A DNA stretch of 64,000 bases. It comes from Malus domestica (lineage: Eukaryota > Streptophyta > Magnoliopsida > Rosales > Rosaceae). How positions within the stretch are numbered: the stretch's first letter is position 1; the number at the start of each line of letters is the position of its first letter. Made by a program: the position numbers and the translations under genes. Shown here piece by piece: positions 30,598-42,452 of this stretch. The DNA is taken from positions 2,487,501 through 2,551,500 of the forward strand of contig NC_091676.1 in the NCBI RefSeq assembly GCF_042453785.1, read 5' to 3'. Below the pieces are notes generated by a model. That model was not told the origin of the DNA and made no database searches. It saw only the letters and a program-made list of their open reading frames with translations.

Positions 30598-33500
30598 ATG
30601 GAAGACATGAGCCCTAAAGAAAGTAATGGTCTCCCTAGCTTTGCCCATGGCCTCCAAATCTTGGTGGTAGATCATGATACATTGTCCCTCATGTGCATAG
30701 CGTCGACGTTAGAAAAATACTCCTTCAAAGGTAAATCATTCCATAATTCTCATCATTTCTTTTGTCTAGGCCTATGTTTTGATACCTTCAAAGATCTTTA
30801 GTCAACAAAAGCTTAATTTGATACGCCAATATTAATATATGGTGTCAAGTTGATCTATGAAATAAGAGTGACATGGATACGAAATTCCACCTACATTTTA
30901 TGTATACACGTCTATAACAAAGTAATTGATTTTAGATTGAAAATTTGAAATTGTTTGTGTGGATCTAAAGCATGAATAACGGGGATTTTCTTATGAACAA
31001 GGGACATTTAAATGATTAAAGTAGTTATCGCATACACAACGATATAAGATTTATCCTGATTTTATCAGTCTATATAATTTTTGGTCTCTATATTCTTGCA
31101 TACACATTAAGATAAAATTTCTTTGATTTTATCTGTTTATATGTCTGTATAATTTTTCGTTGATGATTAAGATAAATTTTTCTGATTTTATCGGTTTATT
31201 TGTGTGTATAATTTTTCGTTAATATTATCACTTGAAGATTTCTTGTGTGTAGGCATATGTATTAATTTTCTTTCATATACATCATTTGTTTGCACATAAA
31301 GTTTATTTATTTATTTATTTATTATTTTTTTAATATCTGGATATTTTGTAACTTGGTTAATGGCTCTCTCTCTCTCTCGTTTCTCTTCTAGTTACCACAA
31401 CTGCACTGGCTTCTGTTGCTTTGTCGATGATTAAGGAACAAAAGTATCATTACGATCTAGTAATGGCTAACATCAGCATGCCAGATAAAGACAAATTTTC
31501 GCTTTTACAGGTGCTTCATAAGAACGAGATTCCTGTCATATGTAAGCCTCAATCTATCTAGAACTTTCTTTTCGGATTGATTGGCTTCTAGAACTTTCTT
31601 CTAGTTGTGCACCAACTGTTCCATAACTTATATTTCATCGCAGTCATGTCCTCCGAAGTGAACATTGATGTCGCCAAGAAGGCCCTGGCTGAAGGAGCAT
31701 GCTTTTTTCTTCAGAAACCAGTTTCTTCAGAGGATCTGAAAAATGTGTGGCAACACGCTTATCGGAAGGTAAGGAACCCAAGGAAGGACACGCATAAAAC
31801 AAAATGTGGCAAGAAGATTCACGAGGCCGGTGGTGTGCTTATACCTCCCACTGGAGGTATTAGAATCCATGAGGTTGGCGGTGTGTCTAGGCTTCCCACC
31901 GGACGCGAATTGTGTCTTGACACACAAGACACTCGCGATGAACGGCAGATAGCCGCAGAGAATTATACACAAGGAGCATTGGGGATAAACAGACCAGTCG
32001 ATGATAAAGAAGACCAAGAAAAAGCGAAGAAGGTTAAACTAAACACAGAGCAAGATTGCGATGAGGAAGGAATGGAAAATCAAGATTGCGATGGCAGCTC
32101 CAAACGGAAGAAGTGGCACCCCGTTTGGACAACGGAACTTCATCTCAAGTTTACAGCAGCCATAAGTGCATTAGGAGATCAAAGTAATTCTTACTTCTCA
32201 TAAAACAATCTAATATTTCGTTGTAGTTTTCCTTTCACCTTGAAAGGTGCTAAATTATGTTCGTTTTCTTGTTTTCTTTTGGATGCAGAAGCTCGTCCTA
32301 GAAGGATTCTGAAATGGATGAATGTGCCTGATATAACGGTGCGCCAGGTTGCAAGCCATCTGCAGGTTTCTCTTCTACTTGTATCTCAAGTAACTTTTTT
32401 TCACATTTGTAATTGTTTTCAGAAGGATTTATGTTACGTTCTTTTTCCTTCCAGAAATATAGAAAAAACGTACACCGGATTCAGGAGGTTGGCACGACGA
32501 GCTTACCTTCATTAGGCAAATCATCCATTTGGAATAACAGAAATGAATTTCCACCAGCAAGGCAGACTTCTCTGGTATGCCACCTGTACGAACAAAGGAC
32601 TTCAAGTTCTGGAGCTCAAGGCAATCCAACGCAATTAATGACTCCGAATTCTTTCACTGGATTCAATGACTACAGAAGGCAGAATCTGTATACAGAACAC
32701 AGAGTCATGTCTCACAACACAAATCATCAAAGCGAAAGCCTCTATGACTTTTATCTGAGAACTCAAGGAAAGTTTGAGAATTTGGATCAGATACTAGAAA
32801 CAAACAGTTTCACATTAGGAGCTGACATGAATAAAATCGAGAGAAACCAACCACTTGGATTGGAAGAGATCATGTTTAAAGCAAGCGAAAGAACCTTACC
32901 GAGTACCAACTACATGACACCAGAGTTTGGTTCTCCCTACATATCAGCAAATACTTTTCAGGTCCCGAATGCGTCTGTCAGCATAAATCAAGCGCAGAAT
33001 TATTGTCCAGCACCGACTGCTCCGTTCAATGCCCAAAATCAGGACCATTTTTCAGCAGAAGCCACGAGAACAACTGAAGTAGGCCTGAATCAAGCGCAGT
33101 TTTATGCTCCAGCCCCAACAACTCCTATCAATTCCCAAAATCAGAACCATTTTTCAGCAGAAGCCACGAGAACAACTGAAGTAGGCATGAATCAAGCACA
33201 GTTTTATGCTCCAGCGCCGACTACTCCTATCAATTCCCAAAATCAGAACCATTTTTCAGCAGAAGCCACGAGAACAACTGAAGTAGGCATGAATCAAGCA
33301 CAGTTTTATGCTCCAGCGCTGAATACTCCTATCAATTCCCAAAATGAGAACTACTTTTCAGCGGACGTCATGGGAACAACTGAAGCAGGCATGAATCAAC
33401 CACAGTATTATACTCCAGCCCCGACTGCCCCAATCTACTTCCAAAATCAGAACCACTTTTCAGCAGAAGTCACCGGAACAACTGACGTACTTGAGGTTGT

Positions 33501-33789
33501 GCCGGAACAGATACCTTCAGTCAATGAAACCAATGCAGAAACATTTCCAGCAAACTTTACCGGTGGAAGCCAAGAGCTGGATGCTGCAGCAAGAGAAGCT
33601 CATCCAGCTAGTTCAAACAATAACCAACCCATGTCGGAGTACGATGATCTGTTGAAGCTGCTTGAAGAAGATCCAGAGAAGTTCAACTGGTTTGAGCCGT
33701 TTGACAGTGCACCAAATGCAGGTGATGCCAATCGTTACCGTGCATGGCTGACGGAAACTTTACTTGAAAAGAGCCCGGATTCACCATAG
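30598..33789 (+). CDS. APRR6: Pseudo-response regulator with GARP/MYB domain (APRR6-like)
   Basis: Five coding exons, join(30598..30730, 31392..31541, 31644..32183, 32289..32365, 32455..33789), all GT-AG and frame-consistent, give 744 residues. Residues about 20-130 are a receiver domain: ILVVDHD at 21-27, the phosphorylation-site position read as Asn71 (VMANISMPD), and the conserved Lys119 in FLQKPVS. With Asn in place of Asp the receiver should not take part in the usual His-Asp phosphotransfer. A GARP/MYB DNA-binding domain follows at about 246-312 (KRKKWHPVWTTELHLKFTAA .. TVRQVASHLQKYRKNVHRIQ), as in type-B regulators. Residues about 477-646 are five 34-residue repeats. Arabidopsis APRR6 (At1g68210), which I remember in the same neighbourhood, is the likely relative. 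A nuclear transcription role is inferred. Confidence 0.85.
32983..33492 (+). repeat. 102-bp coding minisatellite in the APRR6-like gene
   Basis: Five tandem units start at 32983, 33085, 33187, 33289 and 33391. Each encodes 34 residues of the form MNQAQFYAPAPTTPINSQNQ then NHFSAEATRTTEVG. Units 2-4 are nearly identical in DNA; units 1 and 5 are more diverged. All keep the frame, so copy number can change without breaking the protein. Confidence 0.95.
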
Positions 33790-34109
33790 TTTATCAGTTC
33801 CCAATGCAGGGTTTCATTCAAGCATGCATTATATTTCCTTCAAGTTCGTAATTTTAGTTTCGCTTTACAGAAGACTTCCTGTTTCCCTTCCATCTTTTAT
33901 GTTGGTTAAAAGTTTGTTTGTATCAAGTCAAATATTTGTAGCCAAATGAGATTTCATTTCTATAATCTGCAATATTATTACCATACAACGAGTAATTTAA
34001 ACAAATTAAGCCAATCAGCTTTTGATAAAACAAAGTAAATTCCATGTGTAGATTTTCTTAAAAACTAAACCTATTCTATAGATGATTGCAACATTGAATA
34101 TACACAAGT

Positions 34110-36932
34110 TCATGCTTCTATGTTCGTTATAGGACCTTTAAACCAGTGCCGAGCGCTCAGGATCCAAGCTAAAACTGTGATGATCAGCAAACCGCCAACA
34201 GCAACGGGAGTATAGTTGAGTGTCTCGATGGTAATTGGATAGGCCACGGGCAACGAGAAGAGGACAGAGATAGTTGCTACCCAAAGAACTGAAATCCAAC
34301 CAACAAGGACCCCGTAGCGTCCCAAGTTGAAAGGTCCCGGGACAAAGGATTTGCGTGCCATGGTCACCCTAAAAAAGATGGGTAGGGCATAAGCAATGTA
34401 CAGTCCAATGGTTGCTATAGAAACCATGGCATTGAATGCCACAAGGCTTCCGAGAGACTGCAAAGATCGAAACAAACATGGTTAGCAGTTGCCGAAGAAA
34501 GCAGAAATAAAATTTTTGCTACAAGTGATCATGTGCTTACTGTTAGTGCCATGCAAAACGATATGAAAGCAGAAAGCCAAACAGCGTTTACGGGGACTTC
34601 GTGTTTGTTCACTTTATGCCAAAATGGTGATAATGGCATGGCTCCATCTCTAGAGAATGCATACACCATCCTGAGAAGAAAATTAAGTGCAGCGAACAGC
34701 TGAGAGACTAAAACCTACCCAGATGGCTCTTGTTGTAGGAGAAGAATAAAACAGGCTTGCTTACCTGGAGTTGCTAGTAACTGAACTCATACCACAGAAG
34801 AATATGGCAACCGCAACCACTCCCAAGCATACAATTCCTCCAACTCCACTGCCGTATCTACTCTTGAATGCAAGGTAAAATATTTCAGCAATGGCATAAC
34901 CGCCAGCTTCATTGTTCTCATCCAAAAGGTACGGGATGTTAGTAACTGCAAAGGTGATGCCGAGTATATAACCCCATCCAACGATAATGGATATCACGAT
35001 GGAACTAATTATTCCTTTTGGTCCATTCGTATCAGCGTTCTTTGTTTCCTCTGTCTAGAAACAGAAGTTGACGGAAACACAAGGATTTAGTTAGAATTAT
35101 TTGGCCAAGTAATTTCAAAGTAAGGGAAATATATACTAACCATATGGGCAGAAGCATCATAGCCAGTTATGGTATATTGACTCAACAGAAGTCCCAGAAC
35201 AAAAATGTGAAATTTGTTGCTGATTCCCTCCCCGTTATCAGTGTTGAAGTGAGTGAATACAAACTTCGCACTAGCCCTCTCCGTTGCAACACAGGGTATG
35301 AGAATCATGAGGAGAAAGACACCTAATATTCCAAAAGCAATAAGAAATACAAGATATAGAAGGCCTCAAACAGTAAACTGAAAACGAGCAAAAAAGAGCT
35401 TGAAAATACATTGTAATTTACACCTGCAACATTCCACGCAGCAGCGACTTGTCCAAACAAAGATAAGTACGAGATGGGCAGACTGTTTATAAGAGCATGT
35501 AGAAACAAGATTCCTGCATGGATACCAATGGTTCCGTACTTATTTATCGAAGTGCCATCACCACCATTCCCTCCACGTGTGCTAAGGAGAACGATCACGT
35601 TAATCAGCTGTGCAAGTGAGAAATCCACGCTAGTTGTAACTGCCCACTGCAATTTAAAGGTATAAATGCAGTTAGAGCTTATAATGGATTATATCACAGC
35701 CATAACAAGCTTGATATCACAATGAACAATGGAGGAATTTAAACTCTAGAATGTAAAAATTCATGGAAGTACCTGACCAACTATGTTGAACCTGCAAAAC
35801 ATAAAAACATTTACCGTCGTCAGAAATAGTATGGCAGAAAGACCAACTTGGAACTGTCTTGTGATTAAAGTTGCAGGGCAATATACATTTCAGTTTTAGG
35901 CTCAGAATAACATGGTAATCATATCATCATTCTAGTATCTTTGAGACATCACAAGCGAAAAAAAAAAAACTCTTAAGCGGATGCATCAGAGCCTATTCCC
36001 TCCTTCATTCCACATAAATTCTACTAAAACTGATCATCATCACCGTCCTGATGTCTAATTTACCTTATCTAAAGACAGAGCTATTCATGTTGAGCATGTC
36101 CTACATTTAATCCCCACCACGATTGTGAGCAACCAAAAAAAGAACTACACACCAACCTATGCCAAATCAAGTTTCCTTCACAAAATTTGGAAGTTGACAT
36201 ACATGTCTTCAACATACGCTGGATCTAGTAACTTATCCAATCCGATCCAATCCTAGCAATGAAGCATCATAGCAATGAAGGATTGATTTTCAAACCAGTA
36301 AAAACTACTTAAACACATACTCACAGACAAAACTCCAAAATTTTATTCATTTTCTAAGCAATCAAATCCAAAGTGAGTGAGTAGCACTGTTAGTAAAAGT
36401 AAAAGAACTGAAAGGAGAGGAAAGTAGTACCAGCCAGTGAGCCAAGAAGCAAAGGGTGCCCATTTGGGGCCAGCAAGCTTGGCACTCCAGTAGTACAGCC
36501 CCCCAGAAGTTGGGTACGAGGAGCAAATCTCCCCCATTGACAACCCAACGAAGACGGTGAAGACACCCGTTATAAACCACCCATAAACGAAAGACACAGG
36601 GCCGCCGTATCTCAGCCCAGTATTATACAGAGTGGTCACTCCGGTGAGCACCGATATGATGGAAAACGAAAACGCAAAATTTGAAAGCAGCCTGCAATTC
36701 CAAACCAGCCAACCCATCAACCAAAAAAACCTCAGAAATCAGTAAAGCTTGAAGCTTTGGATTCAAAACGAAGTAAAAGAGTGGAAGTTTTGAAAAATTA
36801 CGAGAGGTCACGCTTGAGCTCTTGCTTGTAGCCGAGTTCGTGGAGGCGGGCGTGGCCGGAATCCTGTGAAACGCCACCGTTTGGAGGCTGATGAGACGGC
36901 AGTGCCATTCTGTCACCGCCACCACTCACCAT
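34110..36932 (-). CDS. BAT1: Bidirectional amino-acid transporter (BAT1)
   Basis: Eight coding exons, complement(34110..34457, 34541..34670, 34765..35054, 35141..35322, 35424..35646, 35773..35791, 36431..36691, 36802..36932), give 527 residues against 516 I recall for Arabidopsis BAT1 (At2g01170). All introns are GT-AG. Exon 3 is a 19-nt microexon encoding FNIVGQ plus a split codon. The protein belongs to the amino acid-polyamine-organocation (APC) superfamily: the N-terminal ARLHELGYKQELKRDLS, first transmembrane FSIISVLTG and the GLSMGEICSSYPTSGGLYYW segment are family signatures, with about 12 membrane spans. BAT1 moves Ala, Arg, Glu and Lys in both directions and is linked to phloem and mitochondrial membranes in Arabidopsis. 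A second in-frame Met at 36908 is an alternative start. A duplicate of exons 1-2 lies upstream at 38535-40194. Confidence 0.93.
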
Positions 36933-38534
36933 TTGTTCTTGGATTCAAAGAATCAAACCCAAATCTCTTCTGGTATTCTGTTTCCTTGACTTCTTGGCAG
37001 GGTGGGAATAGTCAACGGGATGGGTGGGAATAGAAAAACAAAGAACGGAGCTTTAGGAAGAAGAGGTGAGGCCAAACAGATCAGCCAGTACCAGTAGGCA
37101 ATGCACCTTGTCGCGCGGAGAAGATGATGCTCCCAACGTGGCAGGGCATGGACTTTGGGTCTTTGGACTTCCCCAACGACAATATAATTATTTTAATTAA
37201 TTTTTCTGTTAATGGCGTGTTCATCCCATAAACATTTTCAGGAATTGGTGCCAAATCTTTGGGTTCCTATTTGTTTGGTGTGAACGCTGAATTTTCTTAT
37301 CATGTATATTTTGGCTTCAAAGATGAAGCAACACGTAACTCTAAGGAAAGGGTTGTTATATGATACGTTGCAAATTTCGAATCTAACACACGTGTGTAAC
37401 AAGGTTCGGAATGAATCTGCATTGATCCATACATACGAATTTATTCATAATTAAATTATCAAATTTAAATATGATCGTTTCTAAAATCTCATCCATTCAC
37501 TTTCTGTTAATTGAAACCGAATTAAACACGATTTATTAACAGACAAAGTCGTGTGTGTAATCTTCCAAATAAAACAAAGTTTTGAATTTTCATGAGCTGA
37601 CAAATTATTTGTGAAAGGTCATTGATAGCATGGCAATTACAGATATGGGAGGACAAACTAGTGTCATACCACAAGTGACAACCCCAATAAATGATAGGAC
37701 AGGCAAATCATGTTACTCAAGAGATTTTTCACCATATTGAAAATAAAGTTGAGTACATTAAATATCATAATATAAATGATTGAACGCATAAAGGAAAACT
37801 TTTAATTACTTGTATTACAATACTCGGTATATCGAACCATATTTTCGATACATTAAAAAATTTCTCATGTTGACAGAAAATATCACTCCGGTTATTGATA
37901 CTAGAAAATAATTATCATACACTCGTCCGTGCGTAATTTATTGAATATAAAAGTCAATAAAATGCAATTACGAGAGATTCTGATCTCAAATGATTAGTAG
38001 TTTTGAATCTGAATATTTGACCGAGTATCCCATGTGACCGTCTAATTAGAATAGTAATAGTGGATTAGTGATTAAACAAACTATTAATCAATCAATGAAC
38101 AAGTTAAAAATTCCTCAAAAATATCCCGTCAATGGACGAACAACAGTGATGGTCCCACTAAATGGGTCGTGGGCCGACGACTTCCTTAATACTTGAGCAC
38201 ACGAATTGTGGAGGCCCACTTCATAAATTGGGCTCTAAATTATCTTTGGCCCATATCCACCAAAATTAACACATTAATATTCAAATTTATTAGGAGTTAA
38301 ATTTAGTTAAAACAGCATGCTACTTTTCTTTGGAGTTAATTAAATTTGAAATGTTTTTTCCACGATTAAAATTATATTAGAAAATCGCTTAAATAACAAA
38401 ATAATTTGATTCTAAATGCTAATGCTATATTTAATACTTCATCAAAAAAAAAAAAAAAAAAAAAAAACTTCAGAAACAAATAAAAATATTTTGACAAAAA
38501 AAAAAAATCAAAAGAGAAAAAATAAAAAACGTAC
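36933..38534. other. Proximal BAT1 upstream region / possible long intron
   Basis: No BAT1 exon 3 or other coding exon is present here. It holds the proximal BAT1 promoter and would be intron if the distal exon pair splices to BAT1 exon 3. Confidence 0.5.
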
Positions 38535-40194
38535 CAGCCAGTGAGCCAAGAAGCGAAAGCGCCCCATCGTTTGCCAGCGAGTTTGGCGCTCCAGAAGTAG
38601 AGCCCACCAGAAGTTGGAAAAGCAGAGCAAATCTCGGCCATGGACAGGCCCACCAGAAGTGTGAGAAAGCCCACTACGGGCCACCCGTAGACCATGGTAA
38701 CGGGCCCACCATATCTGAGGCCCATACTGTACGTTGTGTTCAGACCGGTCAGAACCGATATGATGGAGAAAGTCATCGAGAAATTGGCTATTGCCCTACA
38801 CAACGTAACATGCACCGTGTGAGTAGCGCATTCCTACCCTTTTTTTGCTCTTGAAAATCAAGATCACAAAAACGAGTTACACGAGGTTATGTACAATTTT
38901 GGATTGGACAAGGATTGTTTGCCCTTCCGTATCCTGTTGTTTTGTGTGATCACGGTTAAGTCATGTCAACATTTTATATTTTTTTTATAGAAATAATAAG
39001 ACAAAAATGAATAGTATATATAAAATGTTGACGTGGTTTAACCGTGACCACACAAATAAGAGGGCACGGAAGGGCACCGGAAGTAGAAAGGTAGACAATC
39101 CTTGTCCTTTTGGATTTTCTCGTCTTGCCTAACAAATTACTTAATTTAGAAATCAAGAATTTTAGATTCGATTTTGTAATGTTATCTATACACGTAAGTT
39201 GTTATTTCTCTTTTTATTCTTCGTTTGTAACATTTTGACTGCAGATTGGGTCGTAACTAAGTAAGTTATTTATTCAGTGTGACCAATTAAATTATTAGGC
39301 GGAAAAGTAGAAAATTAAAATAAATTGACTAGATATTTGTTTAAAAATATTATTCAAAGTCACTCTCTAATGTGACATGTTGAATCAATAAATGATGTTC
39401 AAAAACAACGGCCAGGAAAATATGCAAAAGAAATAGATGGCATGAAACCCCAAGCAATTTGAAACATTGAAAATTAAAAGAAAGGAGCTTTTCCTGGTTT
39501 AAAATATCTATGAAATTGTGGATATAGGAAAATTTATGAAGATTCACTACAAATATTTTGCCATTGCAGGTTTCAAACTTTCAATTTTCTTTTTATTTTT
39601 TTTCTAAGTTCGACTAAATATAAATGAGTTGATATATTCACCCTATTGCAAATGTTCAAGACAACCTATATCGATATTTTTATAAATTTGCTTCTCGTTA
39701 TTCCTATATTAATATTTTAAACAGTAGTTGAGAGTGACAAGAAATATACCAAAATATCTGATGCATTTTCGATATTTTAGTGGAAATTAGCAATCATATT
39801 ATATGTGCTCATGTTAGAACTGATATTCAACGACTAAAAGTCCAAAACAGCTGTGATGAATAAATGATAATTATCCAGAAGTAAACAGAACTGAAAAATA
39901 TGTGATTGTGATGTGGGAAACAAAATGCACACACAATGAAAAGTGCTTTAACTGCATAAACCCAGCAGCCCCAATACAGAAAGGTCAAAACTCAAAAGTG
40001 CTTTCAGATATACAGCAGAATCAGATTCAAGTACAGAAGAAGTTAAGGGTAAAATGAAATTCAAGGGGATAGGGTTCATACGAGAGGTGACGACTGAGCT
40101 CTTGCTTGTAACCGAGCTGGTTCAGGCGAGTGTCGTCGGAAGAAATGGCGTCCCCGCCTTGAAGAGGCTGATAAGGACCTTCCTCCTCCTCCAT
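38535..40194 (-). CDS. Second copy of BAT1 exons 1 and 2 (partial duplicate or alternative 5' end)
   Basis: Two exons, complement(38535..38795, 40082..40194), encode about 124 residues: MEEEEGPYQPLQGGDAISSD.., TRLNQLGYKQELSRHLS and the first membrane spans up to GAFASWLTGW. Exon 2 is 261 nt, exactly the length of BAT1 exon 2, and both donor phases (2) equal those of BAT1. No copies of exons 3-8 follow before the proximal BAT1 gene. So this is either a broken partial duplicate or a distal promoter whose exon 2 splices over 2.7 kb to BAT1 exon 3, which would restore a full transporter with a different N-terminus. Intact frame, splice sites and signature residues argue for constraint. The N-terminus is closer to Arabidopsis BAT1 as I remember it than that of the proximal copy. 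Confidence 0.75.
38906..39107. mobile_element. Foldback MITE, family A copy 2
   Basis: Left end GGACAAGGATTGTTTGCCC pairs with the right end GTAGACAATCCTTGTCC. The core (GTCAACATTTTATAT .. ATATAAAATGTTGACGTGG, GTGATCACGG/CCGTGACCAC) is the same as in the element at 4211-4420. It lies in the intron between the duplicated BAT1 exons. Confidence 0.75.
39110..40080. other. Intron/intergenic DNA, nothing further seen
   Basis: AT-rich sequence between the two duplicated BAT1 exons, without supported features apart from the MITE listed. Confidence 0.5.
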
Positions 40195-40695
40195 GCTATC
40201 ACTTGTTGCCCTCGATCTCTCGAAGCACTGAAAGATTAAAAGATCTGTCAACTGTTGAGAAATAGAGATAGCTACTTAACAGTCAAACACAAGCACATGG
40301 ACCAAAGAGTTCGAGCTTAAAAGCTAAAAGCACTTTTCCAAATAGTGGGTAGAACTTATTATAAAGTTAGGTCGAATGGGGCCAGACACAGTAATATAGA
40401 TATGATCTTTAGTTTGCGTTGCAGGGAACTGAACTGCCATAAATTGACGAGTTTGAGGCGTGTGGGGAACTGCTTTTTTTTAATTTGCTCTCTTTTTTTC
40501 CATAATTGTTCAATTTTTCTTCGGTACAGCTGAGCATGAATACAGAATATTTTTCTCACCTTCTGATTTGATCCTGCGGCTGCGATTGAGTGACATGTTG
40601 ACAACACAAAAAAATTGTTAGTTGTCTTCTCTCTTCTTCTTTCTTACCAAACAAGCTGATTCCACTCCATCTTACTTGTGTGTCAATGCGCTATG

Positions 40696-41005
40696 GAATT
40701 GGATCCTCTCCTGAGCACAAGCTCATGATCCTCTTGATCAACCCACGTGAGCGGTTGGATTTTGATCAAACGATTACAATTATTATAATTTTTAAAGGAA
40801 TCATCTGTTTGTAACCGTTGGATTTTGATCCAACGGTTCACGTGGACTGGTCAGCAGGATCTGATTAGCCCACGTGAGCAGTTGGATTTTGATCAAATGA
40901 CTACAATTATTATAACTTTTAAAGGAATCATCTGTTTGTAACCGTTTGATCAAAATCCAACTGCTCACGTAATCCTGAGCTTGTGCTCAGGAGAGGATTC
41001 AATTC
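40696..41005. mobile_element. MITE with long inverted ends and an internal tandem repeat
   Basis: GAATTGGATCCTCTCCTGAG with CACAAGCTCA at the left is the inverse of TGAGCTTGTGCTCAGGAGAG at the right. Between them a core of about 115 bp (CACGTGAGC.GTTGGATTTT .. TTTAAAGGAATCATCTGTTT) is present twice in tandem. Too short to code for a transposase. Confidence 0.8.
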
Positions 41006-41330
41006 TGAGAGTTATGTAACACAAGATAATCACATACTGTTATACATTTCTTGTATAATAATATTTTATTAGTTTAAAATATTGACACCCTAATATCATA
41101 AAAGTCCTCAGCGAATGATCCGCATCATGTATGTTCTTTTCCTACACACCCTTTTTGAAGTAAGACTGGAACAGTTACATACTGTATAATTAATTGGTCT
41201 TATCATTGAATTTAATCACAAATAGTTATCTTTTGTCTAAAGAAAAGTCACAAAGTTATCTACTGAGAGATGATTGAGTTCTCAAAATATATAAAAACGA
41301 TTGGCACGTAGGAAAATTTTAAGGGAACTT

Positions 41331-41478
41331 TAACGAAAATCACCCGGTACTGTTCACTTTAACGAAAAACCACATTTTTACACTAAAAAGTCAATCCTGG
41401 TACTATTCACTTTACCCTTTATTTTGTCCTTATCATTAAAACTCAAAGTTTTCAAACCCTTTTCATTAGTTTTTCTAA
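41331..41478 (-). repeat. Dispersed repeat copy 2
   Basis: Minus-strand relative of 1600-1746 and 48749-48857 (TTTAACGAAAAACCACATTT, TACACTAAAAAGTCAAT, TTTATTTTGTCCTTATC). Confidence 0.6.
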
Positions 41479-41660
41479 ATTTTAAACACACTTGATGAGT
41501 ACTTCAAAAGGTCCCATGAGGAGTGAGGAGAACATTTTTACAGTTACAAACTGTTTAGTTATTACAACGTCACTGTCTCAAACAGCCTAACTTTCAGACT
41601 TCTGATAAACAGGAAGAAAAGTGAAGTAAATATGAAACTAAATGTATATCTGAATTCGAA

Positions 41661-42074
41661 TCAGCAGCCAGCTGCTAGTTGGCGAGAAGCAGCCAGCCTC
41701 TTGTAAATCTCCAAAACCAATCTGCTGTCAACTAATTCGTCACCACAAGAAGCCATTGAAATCTGGTCTTGGGGTTTTGCAATCTTCTTCGCGGCAATCC
41801 TTCCCACACCCCCGGCCTTGCCCGCCATCCGAATCATCATGTCAACGTAACCATTATGCAACTTTGCCAAAAGTTTTATTGGTGAAACAAACTTCAGAAA
41901 CCTCAGCTTGGTCTTGAGCTTCCAACTCCGCCTAGGACTGTTGCTCCCTTTAGCTCCTCCGCCGAGCCTGGTGACCCTCATCTTCTTTCTGGTCTCACCA
42001 TTCATCCTTTGGTACCTTCTCCTCCTCCAGTACCTCTTCAAGTTGTCGTAGTATGTTGTCGGGTCGATCTCCAT
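41661..42074 (-). CDS. Small basic plant protein of unknown function, tandem copy 1
   Basis: Single exon, 137 residues. It starts MEIDPTTYYDNLKRYWRRRR, has a KK/RR-rich stretch (TRKKMRVTRLGGGAKG), a conserved core (KLKTKLRFLKFVSPIKLLAK, LHNGYVDMMIRMAGKAGGVG) and ends LVDSRLVLEIYKRLAASRQL. No signal peptide, membrane span or named domain is visible. The high basic charge suggests nucleic-acid or acidic-membrane binding, but that is inference. Two close paralogues lie at 43854-44261 and 47064-47522, all on the same strand with matching promoters. I recall a similar small family in Arabidopsis but cannot name its function. Confidence 0.85.
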   Translation of the reverse strand: MEIDPTTYYDNLKRYWRRRRYQRMNGETRKKMRVTRLGGGAKGSNSPRRSWKLKTKLRFLKFVSPIKLLAKLHNGYVDMMIRMAGKAGGVGRIAAKKIAKPQDQISMASCGDELVDSRLVLEIYKRLAASRQLAAGC

Positions 42075-42193
42075 TTTAATTGATTTCTACTAGCTAGTAG
42101 TGTGTCTGCACCCAGTTTCTTTGTTGTGTTTATATAAAGAGAGAGGGTTTTGAGGGTTTGAAAGAGGTGTGCCAAGAGAGGAAGTAAGAAGGG

Positions 42194-42201
42194 TTTATAT
42201 A
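42194..42201 (-). promoter_or_regulatory. TATA box, tandem copy 1
   Basis: Minus strand CTATATAAACCCTTCTTACT, 120 bp before the start codon. The TATATAAACCCC block and the following CTTCCTCTCTTG segment recur at the other two copies. Confidence 0.65.
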
Positions 42202-42452
42202 GACGAGGAGGAGAACTGTGTGCCAAGTCAGAAAGTAAGGCTAGGTCTTACATTACTAGAGGGAATATAATCATACTAATTTATGAGAATATATATGTGA
42301 GTTTTGCAGTGTACTTGGTCAATATTGTACGTCTGACCAGGTGGGCTAATCTTGTTTATTTGAGTAATCAACATTGATATATCCTGCATGTTATACCGAA
42401 TTGATTATACTAAATCTAATCCATGGAATACTTATATCTGTATAATTACTAG

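Larger units (their letters stand above)
40250..41660. other. Intergenic DNA with two repeats
   Basis: No gene is seen. The MITE at 40696-41005 and the dispersed repeat at 41331-41478 are listed separately. Confidence 0.5.

Noticed and set aside
38372-38534. Extension of the duplicated BAT1 exon 2 past the donor
   Set aside because: Reads through a clean GTACG donor into poly-T/poly-A intron sequence, giving a meaningless Phe-rich tail.
42038-42226. 62-codon ORF overlapping the start of tandem basic-protein copy 1
   Set aside because: Leader and TATA region in another frame; not conserved in the other two copies.
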